Source: Bicyclus anynana (Eukaryota; Arthropoda; Insecta; Lepidoptera; Nymphalidae). Taken from it: DNA of 64,000 nt. A program made the position numbers and the translations under genes. The notes beneath the pieces are model-generated. The model was not told the origin of the DNA and made no database searches. It was given only the letters and a program-made list of their open reading frames with translations. Location of the stretch: positions 838,112 through 902,111 of the forward strand of contig NC_069085.1 of assembly GCF_947172395.1 (NCBI RefSeq), written 5' to 3'. Below are positions 10,956 through 22,005 of this stretch, piece by piece (position 1 is the first letter of the stretch; every line of letters begins with the position of its first letter).

Positions 10956-11139
10956 AAAATATATCTACAATACTACATGGACCCAAGCTGGAAATCGAAC
11001 TGAGATCCTCTCTGTTGAAAATCACAGCTTTGCCAGCTAGAAAGGTCAAATACGTACTAAGTATTTTTAATTATGCTTAAGATACCATACCATTACCATA
11101 TTTGTTTTCTCTCATTTATTTATTTGTCCTTTTCTTTTA

Positions 11140-11345
11140 AAATTTATAACAATATTAATAAAATACGAAATATTACAAAATATAAAATAAAAAACACTTA
11201 TTAATATTTATAAAATTAGTTTAACTGCGGGACATTTGAGTGCCCAAGCAACCGGTGGTCAGAGCTCCAGAGTGAGGAACCTCCTCACATTACGCACCGC
11301 AAAAATCCACTGCCTTCTGTATCTGTTACGATGTACACACACTAA
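11140..11345. other. AT-rich tract and unclassified repeat-like block
   Basis: An A/T-rich tract (to about 11215) is followed by a more complex block with GTGAGGAACCTCCTCACATT. Its texture resembles an antisense LINE 3' end, but I cannot assign a family. No coding frame is convincing. Confidence 0.25.
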
Positions 11346-11608
11346 TGTGGTTCCTTAAAAAAACAATAGTAATCTTACTTCCCGAAACTATAATAATACT
11401 TCCGACTGGAGCTGTAATTAAAAAAAAAATGGTTGCAAGTACAAAAAGCGGTCGGTGTGGGAACCGCGGACAGATGCGCATCTCCGCACGCAGCCTCCGC
11501 ATCTCCGCGCATCCGCGACATGTGCTGATGCGATCCTCGCCCGGCTTTTACTATTACTTATAGCATTTATCGTCATTAAACTTATGCACTTTTAATAATA
11601 ATATAATT

Positions 11609-11812
11609 CTCACCATGTCTCAAACGGTAAAAGAAAACATCGTGAGAAAACCTGCATAAATACCAGAGAATTTTCTTAAATTCTTTGCGTGTGTGAAGTC
11701 TGCCAATGCGCATTGGGCCAGCGTGGTGGACTAATGGCGTAACCCCTCTAATTCTGAGAGGAGACTCGAGCTCAGCAGTGAGCCGAATATGGGAAGATAA
11801 TGATGATGAAAT
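11609..11812 (+). mobile_element. SINE-C, 5'-truncated
   Basis: Shows the SINE-C body (GTCTCAAACGGTAAAAGAAA, GTGTGAAGTCTGCCAATG, TTGGGCCAGCGTGGTGGAC) and the 3' end CAGTGAGCCGAATATGGG plus a (ATG)n tail. The tRNA-derived head is missing. Confidence 0.8.
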
Positions 11813-12345
11813 TTAATAATAATAAACTACATGTCTACAAGCCCTACCTACTAGTACACACGGGTTTAGTAAGGTACCTACTTAGTTATTCTGTTTTGGA
11901 AGTCCATTATTTGTTTAAAGGTCTTTTTAGTTCTTTGTTTAATTGTGTTTTTTTATTTATCTACTTTTTAAGTAGCCTAAATTTGTGTAAATATCTTTTT
12001 AAGGAGAACGGTCATCTGTGACCCAGACCCGACAGAAACGAGACATATCTCATTTTTTTTGATACATTGTGTATTATTAAATTACATATATTTTATATTG
12101 TTAAACATATGTTTTTGTTCAGGCGATACACTAAAAAAATACAAAACGCCTATATTATCTATAAATTTCGTACATGTATGTAATTAAACGACGATACAAT
12201 AGCTATGGGATGTATCTAGATGCTGGATATATGTAATTAAACTCTTAATACAACAGTCAACTGGAGATATCAAGTTTATTTCAATATTGATAATATTATG
12301 GTTATGGGCGATAGTTATATACCTACTTCAAATCAGATATGATCA

Positions 12346-12512
12346 GAGCCTCAATAGCTCAACGGTAAGAGCGGTCGGACTCATCACCAAGGGGTGGTAG
12401 TTCGATCCTCATCTCGTTGGTCTATTGTCGTACCCACTCCTAATACATTCTTTCCCGACTTGTTGGAGGGGAATGGGAATATTGGACATATATAAAAATT
12501 AAAAAAAAAAAT
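12346..12512 (+). mobile_element. SINE-E (short tRNA-derived SINE with poly-A)
   Basis: Begins AGCCTCAATAGCTCAACGGT (A box), has a B-box-like GTAGTTCGATCCTC, then a unique part with CTATTGTCGTACCCACTCC and TTGGAGGGGAATGGGAATAT, ending in A10. It is the only copy of this family I see here. Confidence 0.75.
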
Positions 12513-12818
12513 CAGGAGGGCCATCTGCTGAGAGCGTCAACTAGAACATAAAAAGAAAACTGTCGGCCGTACACCCACCGACACAATGTTATTAGCTTGC
12601 ACGTTTAAACTTACACTAACAATCCCTATACAGTATCTACCGAATTAGACGCCTTAATGCGAGCGTTTACACTGGTCGAGTAATTTGCTCAAGTATCTGG
12701 CGTAGGTGCTTTATTATCTAACAATAATTTTATATGATACACAAGATATAAACGAAAGCCTTATTACACAGTTTGCTATGTACCAAATATGTACCAATTA
12801 ATGTGACAGGTACCTTAG

Positions 12819-12991
12819 TCTATACTAATATTTAAAAGAGGTAAATCTCTGTATCTACTGAACCGATTCTGAAAATTCTTTTATCAGTAGAAGGCCACGT
12901 TATTTGTACGTGTAATAGAAAATCCCTGTATTTTATCCCCGTATTCTCATGTGATCGTAACTACGCGGGTAAAACGCGGAGCGTCGGCTAA
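12819..12991 (+). mobile_element. Short Helitron, near intact
   Basis: Starts TCTATACTAATATTTAAAAG and ends GCGGAGCGTCGGCTAA, flanked by G before and T after. A GC-rich hairpin region (ACGCGGGTAAAACGCGG) lies just inside the 3' end. At 173 bases it has no coding capacity. Confidence 0.65.
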
Positions 12992-13458
12992 TGTTACGAG
13001 TAAGTATTTTAAGTATGGGTATTAGTTGAAAATAGACACTTCCACTATGTAGAAAGTTGACATAAAAAAGTACGCTGTATAAAAAAATGTTCAGGAATTC
13101 AACAAATAAAAGACGAAGTTGGTGAAAAAATAAAACACGTTCTGCTAGTGTTTCATTCGTTTACTAACATACGCCTATTACACTTATTCTATTTCTTTTT
13201 CAGATTCACATTAGATTTAGCCACTTTCTGGAAAGAGTTTATCGGTCCATAAAAACCTCCTAATAATTTAGAACAAACATACGAGTTCAATGATGATTAG
13301 ACTCAGATAATAGGGAACTAATCTGTACCAAACGAAATGTGATATCTTAATGTAAGGTCGAGTTCCCACTACGCCGAATCGGCAGATTTGCCGTAATCCG
13401 GACATCGGGCAGAGAGTTCACATTACATTAGGTCTTACAACAAAGTCGTATATTCACC

Positions 13459-13790
13459 TCAGTTGGATTTGAAGCCGGGATAATGTGAATAGCTTCGTAT
13501 AAATGTATGTACGGCCACTAGCCCTTTCGGCAGGTTTACCGGTTCAACTACTCTCTTGGTCTGGCATAGTGATATGGCGAAAACGCTTGCCCCAGTGCGT
13601 GGAGGATTAGAACGCAGCACAGCATTGCGCCCTTCTAGGAAACATTGTAACCCCTTTGGTCGTTTCCGGCGCTGCAGCTTCCGGCCGCACAGTGTCAAGT
13701 TTGCGCTCGTAAACGTAACGTAAACGATCGCGACTGCGTCACAAAACGCTGCTTCAGAGAAGGGAATTGTCTTTATGCAATGCACCCCTA
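13459..13790. other. GC-rich island open on both strands, unidentified
   Basis: A block of about 330 bases, richer in GC than its surroundings. The minus strand holds an open frame of 108 codons (13785-13459, product containing KGLQCFLEGRNAVL) and the plus strand an overlapping 50-codon frame starting near 13575. I do not recognise either product. It could be a conserved repeat, a regulatory element or a decayed coding exon. Confidence 0.3.
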
Positions 13791-14958
13791 TTTAGCAGTT
13801 TTGCCCTTGGCTAGAATTACAGTTATAGCGCTATTTTGTAGGTACCTACCGGTAGAATTGATCGTATCAGGATGCAATTGAGCGGTTGGTAGTACAGGGC
13901 CAAGTCGATGGACGGATTTAATTGGTGGAGTGCTTCCATAACACGGCTAATCGCCAAAGGTGAAGGCGCAGTGCACAGAAAACGTCGATCATCGTTGCAA
14001 TCATGACCATTCTGTCAAGAGTTATTAAACGATTAAGAAGAAGAAGAACGATGAAATACGTACTTACCGTTTATTAACTATCTACCCGTTTGAATGACCC
14101 AGACCTCCCTCCATATAATATGATACTTAGAGGAGGTGCGATTTTAAGTTTAGACTCTCTAGCAAGCACTAGCATATTAAGGGCGGCATAATGTGCTTTT
14201 CGATATACAGGATGTGACAAGTCATATTGAAAATTTCTTCAACTGAAATTTTCAATAAGGTTCGATCTTGATTTATGAATCCCTGTAATTGACTGTATTG
14301 TACTCCAATTGTACCTAAATACTGTAGGTTTCTTAACCAGGTACATTGCGTATTAGATCCTCAACTAGGTACATTGCGTATAACATTTGATTATTAGGTA
14401 TTTTTGTATTTACGAGTATATCTGACGACGACGCGACGGTCAGTCTTTAAACGCATCAAATAAAAGAAATATCATCTTTAACTTAGTCCGACTGGTGTTT
14501 TGTTGAGGAAGGAGGGTAAAGCAAATATCTTTGTTATAAATTAATGTGCTGAAACTAAGAGGGCCGCGGCACGGGCTATTGAGTTAGATCTCAGGCGAAA
14601 TCGACTTACTAAGAATTCTTGTGTTTTAAAGATTTAAACAGTTTAGCGTTCAGAGACCACCCAGAACTAACTTTTGTGGTGGTCTTTCATAACATAACAT
14701 GTTGTACGTATATTTTCAAAAAATACTACTCATTAATTTAGCTCAAGTAAACGATAGGACAAGGAACCTACACCAGGGACAGTTAGATCTAGAAGAAGCT
14801 AGAGGAGGCTTGTATCCAAGAAGAAATTCCGATTAATGGTAATAATGACAGAATAGCAACATTTAAATTAAATACATGTATTTAATTTTCAATATTTTTT
14901 TTTTCAACTAAAAGGAATTTAAGTTTAAAAATTTGATGTAGGTACCTACCTACCTAGT

Positions 14959-15162
14959 TGTGATAGCTCATTGGATATAACCTGTGCCTTCGATTTGGAG
15001 CGTAGCTCCGAAGCCGCTCCAGGACATGCACCTTAAATTTTTCAGTATTGCATTAAAAAAAATTATCATGTGTCTCACGATGATCGAAAGATATCGTGAG
15101 GAAACCTGCCTGAGAATTTTCTTAATTTCCTACGTGTGTGAAGTCTGCCAATCCTCATTGGA
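14959..15162 (+). mobile_element. SINE-C, diverged copy
   Basis: Head GTGATAGCTCATTGGATATA, body with ATGTGTCTCACGATGATCG and GAGGAAACCTGCC, then GTGTGTGAAGTCTGCCAATC. The 3' end beyond the TCATTGG block is replaced by unrelated sequence. Confidence 0.65.
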
Positions 15163-15759
15163 TTTTTTAAGTTTGGAAATAAATGGGCTTTCCTATTATA
15201 ATTTTAGCGTAATGGACCGAGAGCCTGTGATAGCTAAACATTCGTAGAAAGCTGTTTGTCAGCCCATGGTCATTGCTTATTCTCATTAATAGATAAACGG
15301 TAGGTATCATATAGTCAAAGAGAAGAGAAGAGTTCCAAGCTTCGTGTCTGGTGACAGGGACATGATTTCTCACAATATTTATATCCCGACATAAAATACT
15401 TTGACGATTGATGGTCTCTGGATCTCTGAAACTTGCTGCCTACCGTGGCGTGACAGTGTACTGAATGGACACCCTTTGGACCACATCATACAAGTTACTT
15501 ATTTTAGTTTATTGCTTAGACCATTGGTCTAAGAGTTTATTGTAACCATTGCATTAGTATGTACTATAATAATTCAATGATTGTAACTTACTTTAATTAT
15601 TTGTTTTTCTCTCTTTTCTGTGTAATATGTAGGTATGTTAATAGATTTTTCTTTCTTTCTTTACTTAGGTATGGTAGGAGCATGAGCTCCTGCACATCAA
15701 TGCGCAACATACAAAGGATACTAGCGGACCAGATAAAGGAGGTCTAACCTTAATAGGGC

Positions 15760-15960
15760 CCTCTCGCAAAATCCGTTCTTATAGCTGGGCAACTTCGTTC
15801 GTAACACTCCCGATGGTCCGCGCGGGCCGGGGGGCGGGTAGCGATGAATTAAAAACCCACAACTGATGGACCTCACTTCCCCGCATGCACGATTTCACAC
15901 CCGCGCAGTAATTCCCCCAGTCGTCCGCATATCATGGGAGTGTTATCAACAAACTTACCA
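15760..15960. repeat. GC-rich block bounded by an inverted CACTCCC repeat
   Basis: TAACACTCCCGATG at 15802-15815 is matched, inverted, by CATGGGAGTGTTA near 15933-15945, around a CpG-rich core (CGCGCGGGCCGGGGGGCGGG). This may be an uncharacterised transposon end or leader. I cannot name it. Confidence 0.35.
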
Positions 15961-16363
15961 GACTATAGCGGACGTCTATCAACTCTAACTAAAGGATCTG
16001 ATACCTTTGTGTATCAGTAGTAGGTACTATGAAGGTTTTATTCAAAATCATTATAGAAGAACTTCTGTTACTTTCTCTGCGTGGCCTTACCAATGTTGTC
16101 AGCATTGTCTTGAAGTCAATGGAACCCGGTTAAGCAGTGGAAGTTTAGCACATAATTGTAATTAAATGCTAAACGCAGTGCGCCCACTAGCCACTAGTGG
16201 GCGCGAAGGTTTCGTAAGCGGTACAAAGGGCTGAACCTTGTGTTCTGATAACGATTACCATATCGCCCACTGGGGGATTGATTGGGAGAAAGTTCATGCA
16301 TGTCAATGACTACGTACGGTGTTATTATTTTTAATGTAGATTATAAGTATTGACTTATAATAC

Positions 16364-16445
16364 TGTCTCGTTGATCCAGTTGCTATTCTATGAGCGTTCG
16401 GATCATGAGATCGTACGTTCGAGTCCCCTGTCGGGCTTTTTAATT
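16364..16445 (+). mobile_element. tRNA-like SINE head fragment
   Basis: An 80-base tRNA-like stretch with a good B box (CGTTCGAGTCCCC) and a TCGGGC end, then AT-rich sequence. The A box is weak. It is probably a SINE relic; a diverged tRNA pseudogene is the alternative. Confidence 0.35.
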
Positions 16446-17457
16446 AAGTTAATTAATTTAAATCAAGCTTTTCTTTTTTTTAGTTGGGAAGTTAATAAGC
16501 TCGGAAAGCCCGCTAAGCCTCCGTTTCGGTCATGTGGTCGTCACATATTTATTTATTTATTTACTTAAACTGTATCCGAGAAGACATTACAGTTGCCCAA
16601 TTCGTCCGGGACATGCAATCCTACTGATTCTAGCATAGCAGAATTACTTATTTTGCCCTGAATTAAAATTATTATATATTTTAATAAAGCTATGTTACGC
16701 CTTAACTTCAGTTTGTCATACCCGGTCATACCAAGGAGAAACAAACTTGGGTAGGGTACCCTACTGAGTAGCCATACTGCTTCCTGTAGAGCCATCTAAT
16801 ATTTTTTTTTGGATCTTTTCTACCATATCTACGTATTTATGTTCAAACATACATTATCAACTTATTGAGCCCACCAACCCATATTGAAGCAGTGTGGTAG
16901 GTTTATGATATTTTATACTATTATCATTGGTGGTAGAGGTACGAGTATGTGGTGGCTTTGTTGTATTAAAGTGGACCTAATAAATATAGGCTGATAATAA
17001 TAAATACATTAATGGTAATATATTTATTATTTAATCACAATTAATATATTTATTATTTAATTCTACCGCTACAGGTTAATATTGGGTAGGTAATATAACA
17101 TGAAATGTTTTTCAAAATTTTTCACAAACCCACCTGGAAAAAGCTAATTTAATTGCGAACGAAGCACGGTGCCTGCTAGTTTATATCAATATAATTGCTG
17201 AAGTCACCAATCACCATTTTGTAACATAGGTAACGGTAACCTTACATAAAGTTACGTAAATTACGTAGGCATCGGTTTAGGATATTTGCCTTCGTACGGG
17301 CATGGTGGGCGGCGCCCACGACGCTATTGAAAAGTGATAATAATATCTAACTGTGGCATTGTGGGTCAAGTTGCCACACGTTTACGGTGTTTGTTTGTTT
17401 ATGTATGTATAAGAGGGCACTGGGAATTCTTTTTCTTGTTCCGCAACTCGCAAAGAA

Positions 17458-17665
17458 TCACACTAATATTATAAAAGCAAAAGTTTATGAGTAAGTAGGT
17501 ATGTATGTTTGTTACGTGGTCACCCCGTAACTACATAACCGATTTGGCTGAAATTTAAATTGGATAAATATTACACCTTGAATAAAAAATATTACAATAC
17601 CTAGGGTTACTTTTTTGTCTAAAAAAATCTAATTGCCGCCCGTATTTGTGGGTGTCAGCAGTTAG
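17458..17665 (+). mobile_element. Short Helitron
   Basis: Starts TCACACTAATATTATAAAAG, carries the family line ATAACCGATTTGGCTGAAAT, and ends GGGTGTCAGCAGTTAG, so the usual CTAG has become TTAG. A separate Helitron 3' terminus (GGTGCCTGCTAG) lies at 17167-17178. Confidence 0.6.
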
Positions 17666-17756
17666 TTAGTAAGTAAAGTTGCTTTTATTTTAAAATACAT
17701 GTACAATATACATATTTATAAACGAACTTCTAAAGAATAAGGAATGGAAATGGAAA

Positions 17757-17792
17757 GGATGTTGGGTTAAGGAATTCCTTAACCCTACATCC
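17757..17792. repeat. 36-bp palindrome centred on GGAATTCC
   Basis: Reads GGATGTTGGGTTAAGGAA and then its reverse complement with a single mismatch pair and no loop. Its origin is unknown; it could fold into a cruciform or be a site for a dimeric DNA-binding protein. Confidence 0.8.
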
Positions 17793-18325
17793 AGTAGTCA
17801 CAAGTCCTGGACTTTGCTTGGTGTTTTTCTGTCTACCACTGTGCACCCGGCACCTGCACGGTGCATCCATGGAATGCTAAGATGTTTGTCTCAATAATTA
17901 CCTGGTACACCTATTTAGCTATCATCATAGTAGTATGAAAGTGATTGCAACGATGTATAATTATTGTGATGGGTTCAGAAGTAGAACTGTTTAGTTTAAG
18001 ATTTCCTATGACTAAAGCACAGTTAATTTTAATTGGTTAATTGGATAAAATATGTTTGGGACGTGTTTAAGTAGAGTCGAATTTGTGTGAACATAATTAT
18101 TGTCAGTGAAAGTGTCTGCATTCTGCATGTATGAAATAAGGATAGAGTTAATATGATTTAATGAGCTCAAATTAATTTACTGACCTACTTATTTAAAAGG
18201 TAAAGGTTTTGAAGGTCAACACATGTTGTCCCTCCCACGGGGGAGTTCCAAATATGGCGTTGTTGACAACAATCGTAAAATATACGACCGTGATTTGTAT
18301 AATTAACTTTAATATTTATTACACA

Positions 18326-18408
18326 CTAGCAGACGCCGCGCGGTTTCACCCGCGTGGTTCCCGTCCCCCATTATACGGGGATAAAATATAGCCTACAGCA
18401 TTTAGGTA
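18326..18408 (-). mobile_element. Helitron 3' end fragment
   Basis: The minus strand ends GCGCGGCGTCTGCTAG (CTAG at 18329-18326), with the conserved ACGCGGGTGAAACCGCGCGG hairpin region and ATTTTATCCCCGTATAATG inward. The 5' part is missing; a SINE-A fragment follows. Confidence 0.65.
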
Positions 18409-18417
18409 TAGTGTAAG

Positions 18418-18649
18418 GTGATGGGAGGCTTCAGCCGTGGCTGGTTACCACCCTGGATTTCACCATCACTTACCATTGTGAGTAAGTGGCGGTACGTCTT
18501 TGCCGGTAGGGTGGTAACTAGCCACGGCCGAAGCCTTCCACCAGCCAGACCTGGACAAATTAAGAAAATCTCAATCTGCCCAGCCGGGGATCGAATCCAG
18601 GACCTCCGTTTTGTAAATCCACCGCGCACACCACTGCGCCACGGAGGCC
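18418..18649 (-). mobile_element. SINE-A head-and-middle with an inverted partial copy
   Basis: 18486-18649 (minus) is a well-preserved SINE-A 5' half: GGCCTCCGTGGCGCAGTGG head and B box GGATTCGATCCCC. 18418-18455 (plus) is a short stretch of the same family's middle (GGGAGGCTTCAGCCGTGGCT). The two face each other with about 70 bases between matching segments, so a transcript could fold. Confidence 0.75.
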
Positions 18650-19204
18650 GTCAAAATGCTCCACGCTGAGAGGTCGATAATATCCCCTGCCGCTCACCTC
18701 GCCAACTTCTAAAAGTATTTATTTCTGACTAATTGGAACGGGAAAATTGGTTACATTGAATAGATTTGGCAAATATTAATAAAAATTCATTACTTATTGC
18801 ACTTTTCTGTTTTCGAAAAAAATATATAGTAGCATTTCATATGTTAAAGGCTAGTTTGAAACTCTGCGGTAGGTTATTGTTATATCCAGTGACTGTAACA
18901 ATAGAGCCTACAATTACAAGACGTCGATTGCGCAGTAATCGGTAAAGCCACGGCCGGGAACCGAACCCGACACCGCTCCCACACTGTTCAGTATTCCAGC
19001 GAACGTAACGCGAGCCACATTATAGCGAATGACTTGTACCCAAAGACCTTACTATAAGATCTTTGCTTGTACCTATGTTTGTGTCACGTCTGCCTTGTGG
19101 AGATCGAGTGTTTCTTATCAGTAGGGAAATATCGTTCCGCGGGAAATCGATGATTCGTTTTTAGATAAATGGCTATAGTTTATGTGACATCGCGAACTAT
19201 TTTT

Positions 19205-19533
19205 AACCGACTTCAAAAAAGGAGGAGGTTATCAATTCGTCTGTATGTTTTTTTTTTGTATGTATGTTACCTGATTACTCGAAGACGCCTGGACCGATTT
19301 GAATAATTCTTTTTTGTTTGAAAGGGTATACTCCTGAGGTGGTCCCATTGTGACCATTTCAGGATCTGATGTTGGGATCCTGGAGAAATTGAAGGAACTT
19401 TCAAAAACCGTAGGGGCAACTACGCCTTCAAACTGATCATCAGTGAGTACATAATATGATATATAGAACTTAGTATGATGTTTTTTTTCGCGTTTTAGTT
19501 TAGTCGGTATGTTTTATATTTTTAAAGTCGGTT
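19205..19533. mobile_element. MITE with AACCGACTT terminal inverted repeats
   Basis: The left end AACCGACTTCAAAAA is matched, inverted, by TTTTTAAAGTCGGTT at the right end (15 bp, one difference). The element is about 329 bases, non-coding, with AAGGAGGAGGTTATCAATTC inside the left end. A solo left end of the same family sits at 25056-25084 (minus). Confidence 0.7.
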
Positions 19534-20945
19534 CAGTTTTTTTTATTAAAATTTTTTGTAGATCTTTAGATAGGGGAATATCCTACAGTTATTTTATATC
19601 TCGAAGGAATTAGGCAGAGTTCTCGATAACAGCTCTCAGGCGTCTAGAATTTTCCTGACACTTCAACAAATTATCGTCGATTTGTACAAAAACTTGACAA
19701 ACTATAGTAACTAGGTACTTCATGAATCATTCTATTTTTGGGCGTCTAGATCTACAATCGGTATTTTAATTAGGGGTGTGGAAGCCTCAATCACTAGTTT
19801 GTTGGGGTGGGTAGCGGCTTTCTCAGGTCGGTGAAGGTCGTCTTATATACGGGATCTTAGATTAGACTAATAGTAATGAAGCAATAATACACGGGATGTA
19901 ATGTGTAATTTATAGGTCGCGTGGTTATTTGTGTAATATACACGATAGAGTGATCATTTCTGTAATATAATATGATGTTATGCTAGGTCACAATACACGT
20001 AATTGCCGAAACCAATCGTTGCTAAACCAGAGCGGATGTTACGGATAAATTGGTAATACTTACGAGTAGGTACTTATTCTAACAAAAGCATAAATTATAT
20101 TATCTGTTTACAAAGAAGTCAATATTGAGGTAAATATAATGCTGTAACCTGGAAACGAAGGAGAACCAATATTCTATCGTTATGTGGGGAAATATTAAGA
20201 AGCGAATTGACGAGAAGGAAATATGATGATCAAACAAAAGGACGAATGGAGTGGAGGAGGCGTATCAAAAATCCGTAGCTTATTAACAGTCGTCGATACA
20301 CTGATACACTGAAGTTGTTATAAGAAAACGAGAGGGGCTCTAATGTGGGATGCTAAATGCGTTGATACATTAGCACCGTGTCATATCAGAGATACAGAAT
20401 CAAGACCGGGAGCCGCAGCATATCTAAAAAGTTGAAACCTGACCCCTGGGCCATGGAGTCGCAGTGTCAAAAATTTCTCCGAATTGTTTCACCGCATCAG
20501 CTAGTTGCCTCGAAGCATGAAGGCCAGGCTCTTTTTTTTTGCGCAAAGGATCAGCGTAGCTGTCTAGCGCGGAAATGCAGCCAGTATTTTTGCCACTATA
20601 AGTTCCCTATTAAAAAAAAAAAACATTTTATTTATGAACCATTATAAAGAAAATAAGAAAAATATAAATGAAAATTTGATTATACAACAAAAAGCAATAT
20701 TTACAAATGATAAAATATAACAATGTTAAAGATACCCATATTCATGGCCTATACATACATATAAAAAGAGTGTGTGAAAAGAATATTTTGAAATAACTTG
20801 AATTCTACAGAAATTCTGAACCTGATTTAATTCTAGCGTTATCTACTAAACATATTTTTTTCCAGTATTAATAAATATAGATTCATTACAATCTATGTCT
20901 AATAAGATGAGTATTTTAAAGTTATGTCTTTATAGGTACAATCAA

Positions 20946-21068
20946 TATTTTACCAGTTATGTAACTGGCATCTTCTGAAAATTCAGGTTTCAATTAATTT
21001 CTGAAGGTCTACCAAATATTCATTGGTACTATTGATAAAGATTTTTCTGCTGCCATGTTTGAGCTGAT
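20946..21068 (-). pseudogene. Decayed copy of the SDR C-terminal exon
   Basis: The minus strand matches the intact exon at 21843-22005: it opens with codons for NMAAEKSLSIVPM and later shows SEDASYITG. A 2-base deletion after the PM codons shifts the frame, and the middle (the PSEIASAVAFL region) is deleted and scrambled. It is therefore a relic of a local duplication, about 0.9 kb from the intact copy. Confidence 0.65.
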
Positions 21069-21099
21069 AAACTATGTATAAAACAAGAAAAAAATATTA

Positions 21100-21382
21100 T
21101 AGGTATGCTAAAGCCATACTCAGTGTGTACCGTTTACCATCAAACAAATTAAAAATGAGAGTATAAATCGCTAGTTATTTCACATCTAATAATAATTATA
21201 ATTAATTTATTTCTAAATTATTGAAAATAAATTTGATTAATAAGCTTAGATCAATGTTTTATAATGTGTATTTGTTTTTGAATTTAATATCTATATTTTG
21301 TCTATGTAATATCTATTCTAACTATATTACATAAGTCTCTTTTGCTTGCCCAATAAACATGGTGTCAGAAGTGGGATTCGAA
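21100..21382 (+). mobile_element. LTR-retrotransposon relic: LTR 3' end plus tRNA-Leu primer-binding site
   Basis: TGGTGTCAGAAGTGGGATTC at 21360 is complementary to the 3' end of an insect tRNA-Leu (TTCTGACA plus CCA), the layout of a primer-binding site directly after an LTR. The LTR would end CA at 21358-21359 and has AATAAA at 21352-21357 and a TATAAA at about 21161-21166. Its left boundary is not visible; 21100 is a guess. No gag or pol frame follows, so this is a remnant. Confidence 0.5.
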
Positions 21383-21602
21383 TGCACAAGATATTTCGAA
21401 TAACATTATATAAAAAAAAATATAACAATATCATTTAAAATAAGTAAGCTATAAAATGGCATGCATTTTCTACCTTCATTTCTAATTTGTTTCCTGGTAA
21501 ACAGTGCACATCGAGTATTGCTTTAGTACAGATATTTTAGTTTCATAAAACTTTTGGCATTGTCGTATATGTTGTTGTACACCTTAACACTTATATTATA
21601 TT

Positions 21603-21802
21603 ATAGCTGACGCCGCGCGGTATCACCCGCGTGGTTCCCGTTCCCGTCGGAATATGGGGATAATATATAGCCTATAGCCTTCCTCAATAAATAGGCTATC
21701 TAACAGTGAAAGAATTGTTCAAATCGGACCAGTAGTTCCTGAGATTAACGCGGTCAACCAACCAAACAAACAAATTCTTCAGCTTTATAATATTAGTATA
21801 GA
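21603..21802 (-). mobile_element. Short Helitron, complete copy
   Basis: On the minus strand it begins TCTATACTAATATTATAAAG (TC at 21802-21801, preceded by A) and ends GCGCGGCGTCAGCTAT, so the terminal CTAG carries one change. It is very similar to the copies at 39728 and 51341. Confidence 0.75.
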
Positions 21803-21842
21803 TTTATATTAGTTTTTTATTGTGAGCACTTTTATTTGTCTT

Positions 21843-22005
21843 TTAAAGATGGGCATATGTGCCACCAGCAACAACAAGTGTTTCACCGGTCATGTAACTG
21901 GCGTCTTCTGATACCAAAAATGCAACTGCACTGGCAATTTCTGAAGGTTTACCAAATCTCTTCATTGGTACTATTGATAACGTTTTCTCTGCTGCCATGT
22001 CTGAA
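21843..22005 (-). CDS. DHRS4-like short-chain dehydrogenase, C-terminal exon only
   Basis: The minus strand encodes 53 residues ending in a stop: from SDMAAEKTLSIVPM through FGKPSEIASAVAFL and SEDASYMTG to GGTYAHL. The SEDASY(M/I)TGET(L/V)VV block is characteristic of the C-terminus of classical SDRs, closest in my memory to DHRS4, an NADP-dependent peroxisomal carbonyl/retinol reductase that ends SRL. Here the last three residues are AHL, a weak or altered peroxisomal signal. A plausible splice acceptor (ACCAG) is at 22007-22006. I cannot find the upstream exons (TGxxxGIG, YxxxK) on the minus strand to the right, so it may be a stranded exon. The open frame suggests it is young or still used. 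Confidence 0.6.

Noticed and set aside
20140..20290. Possible LINE fragment (codons for GRMEWRRRIKNP on the plus strand)
   Set aside because: Only a short stretch resembles a retrotransposon and flanking codons do not continue it; too little to annotate.
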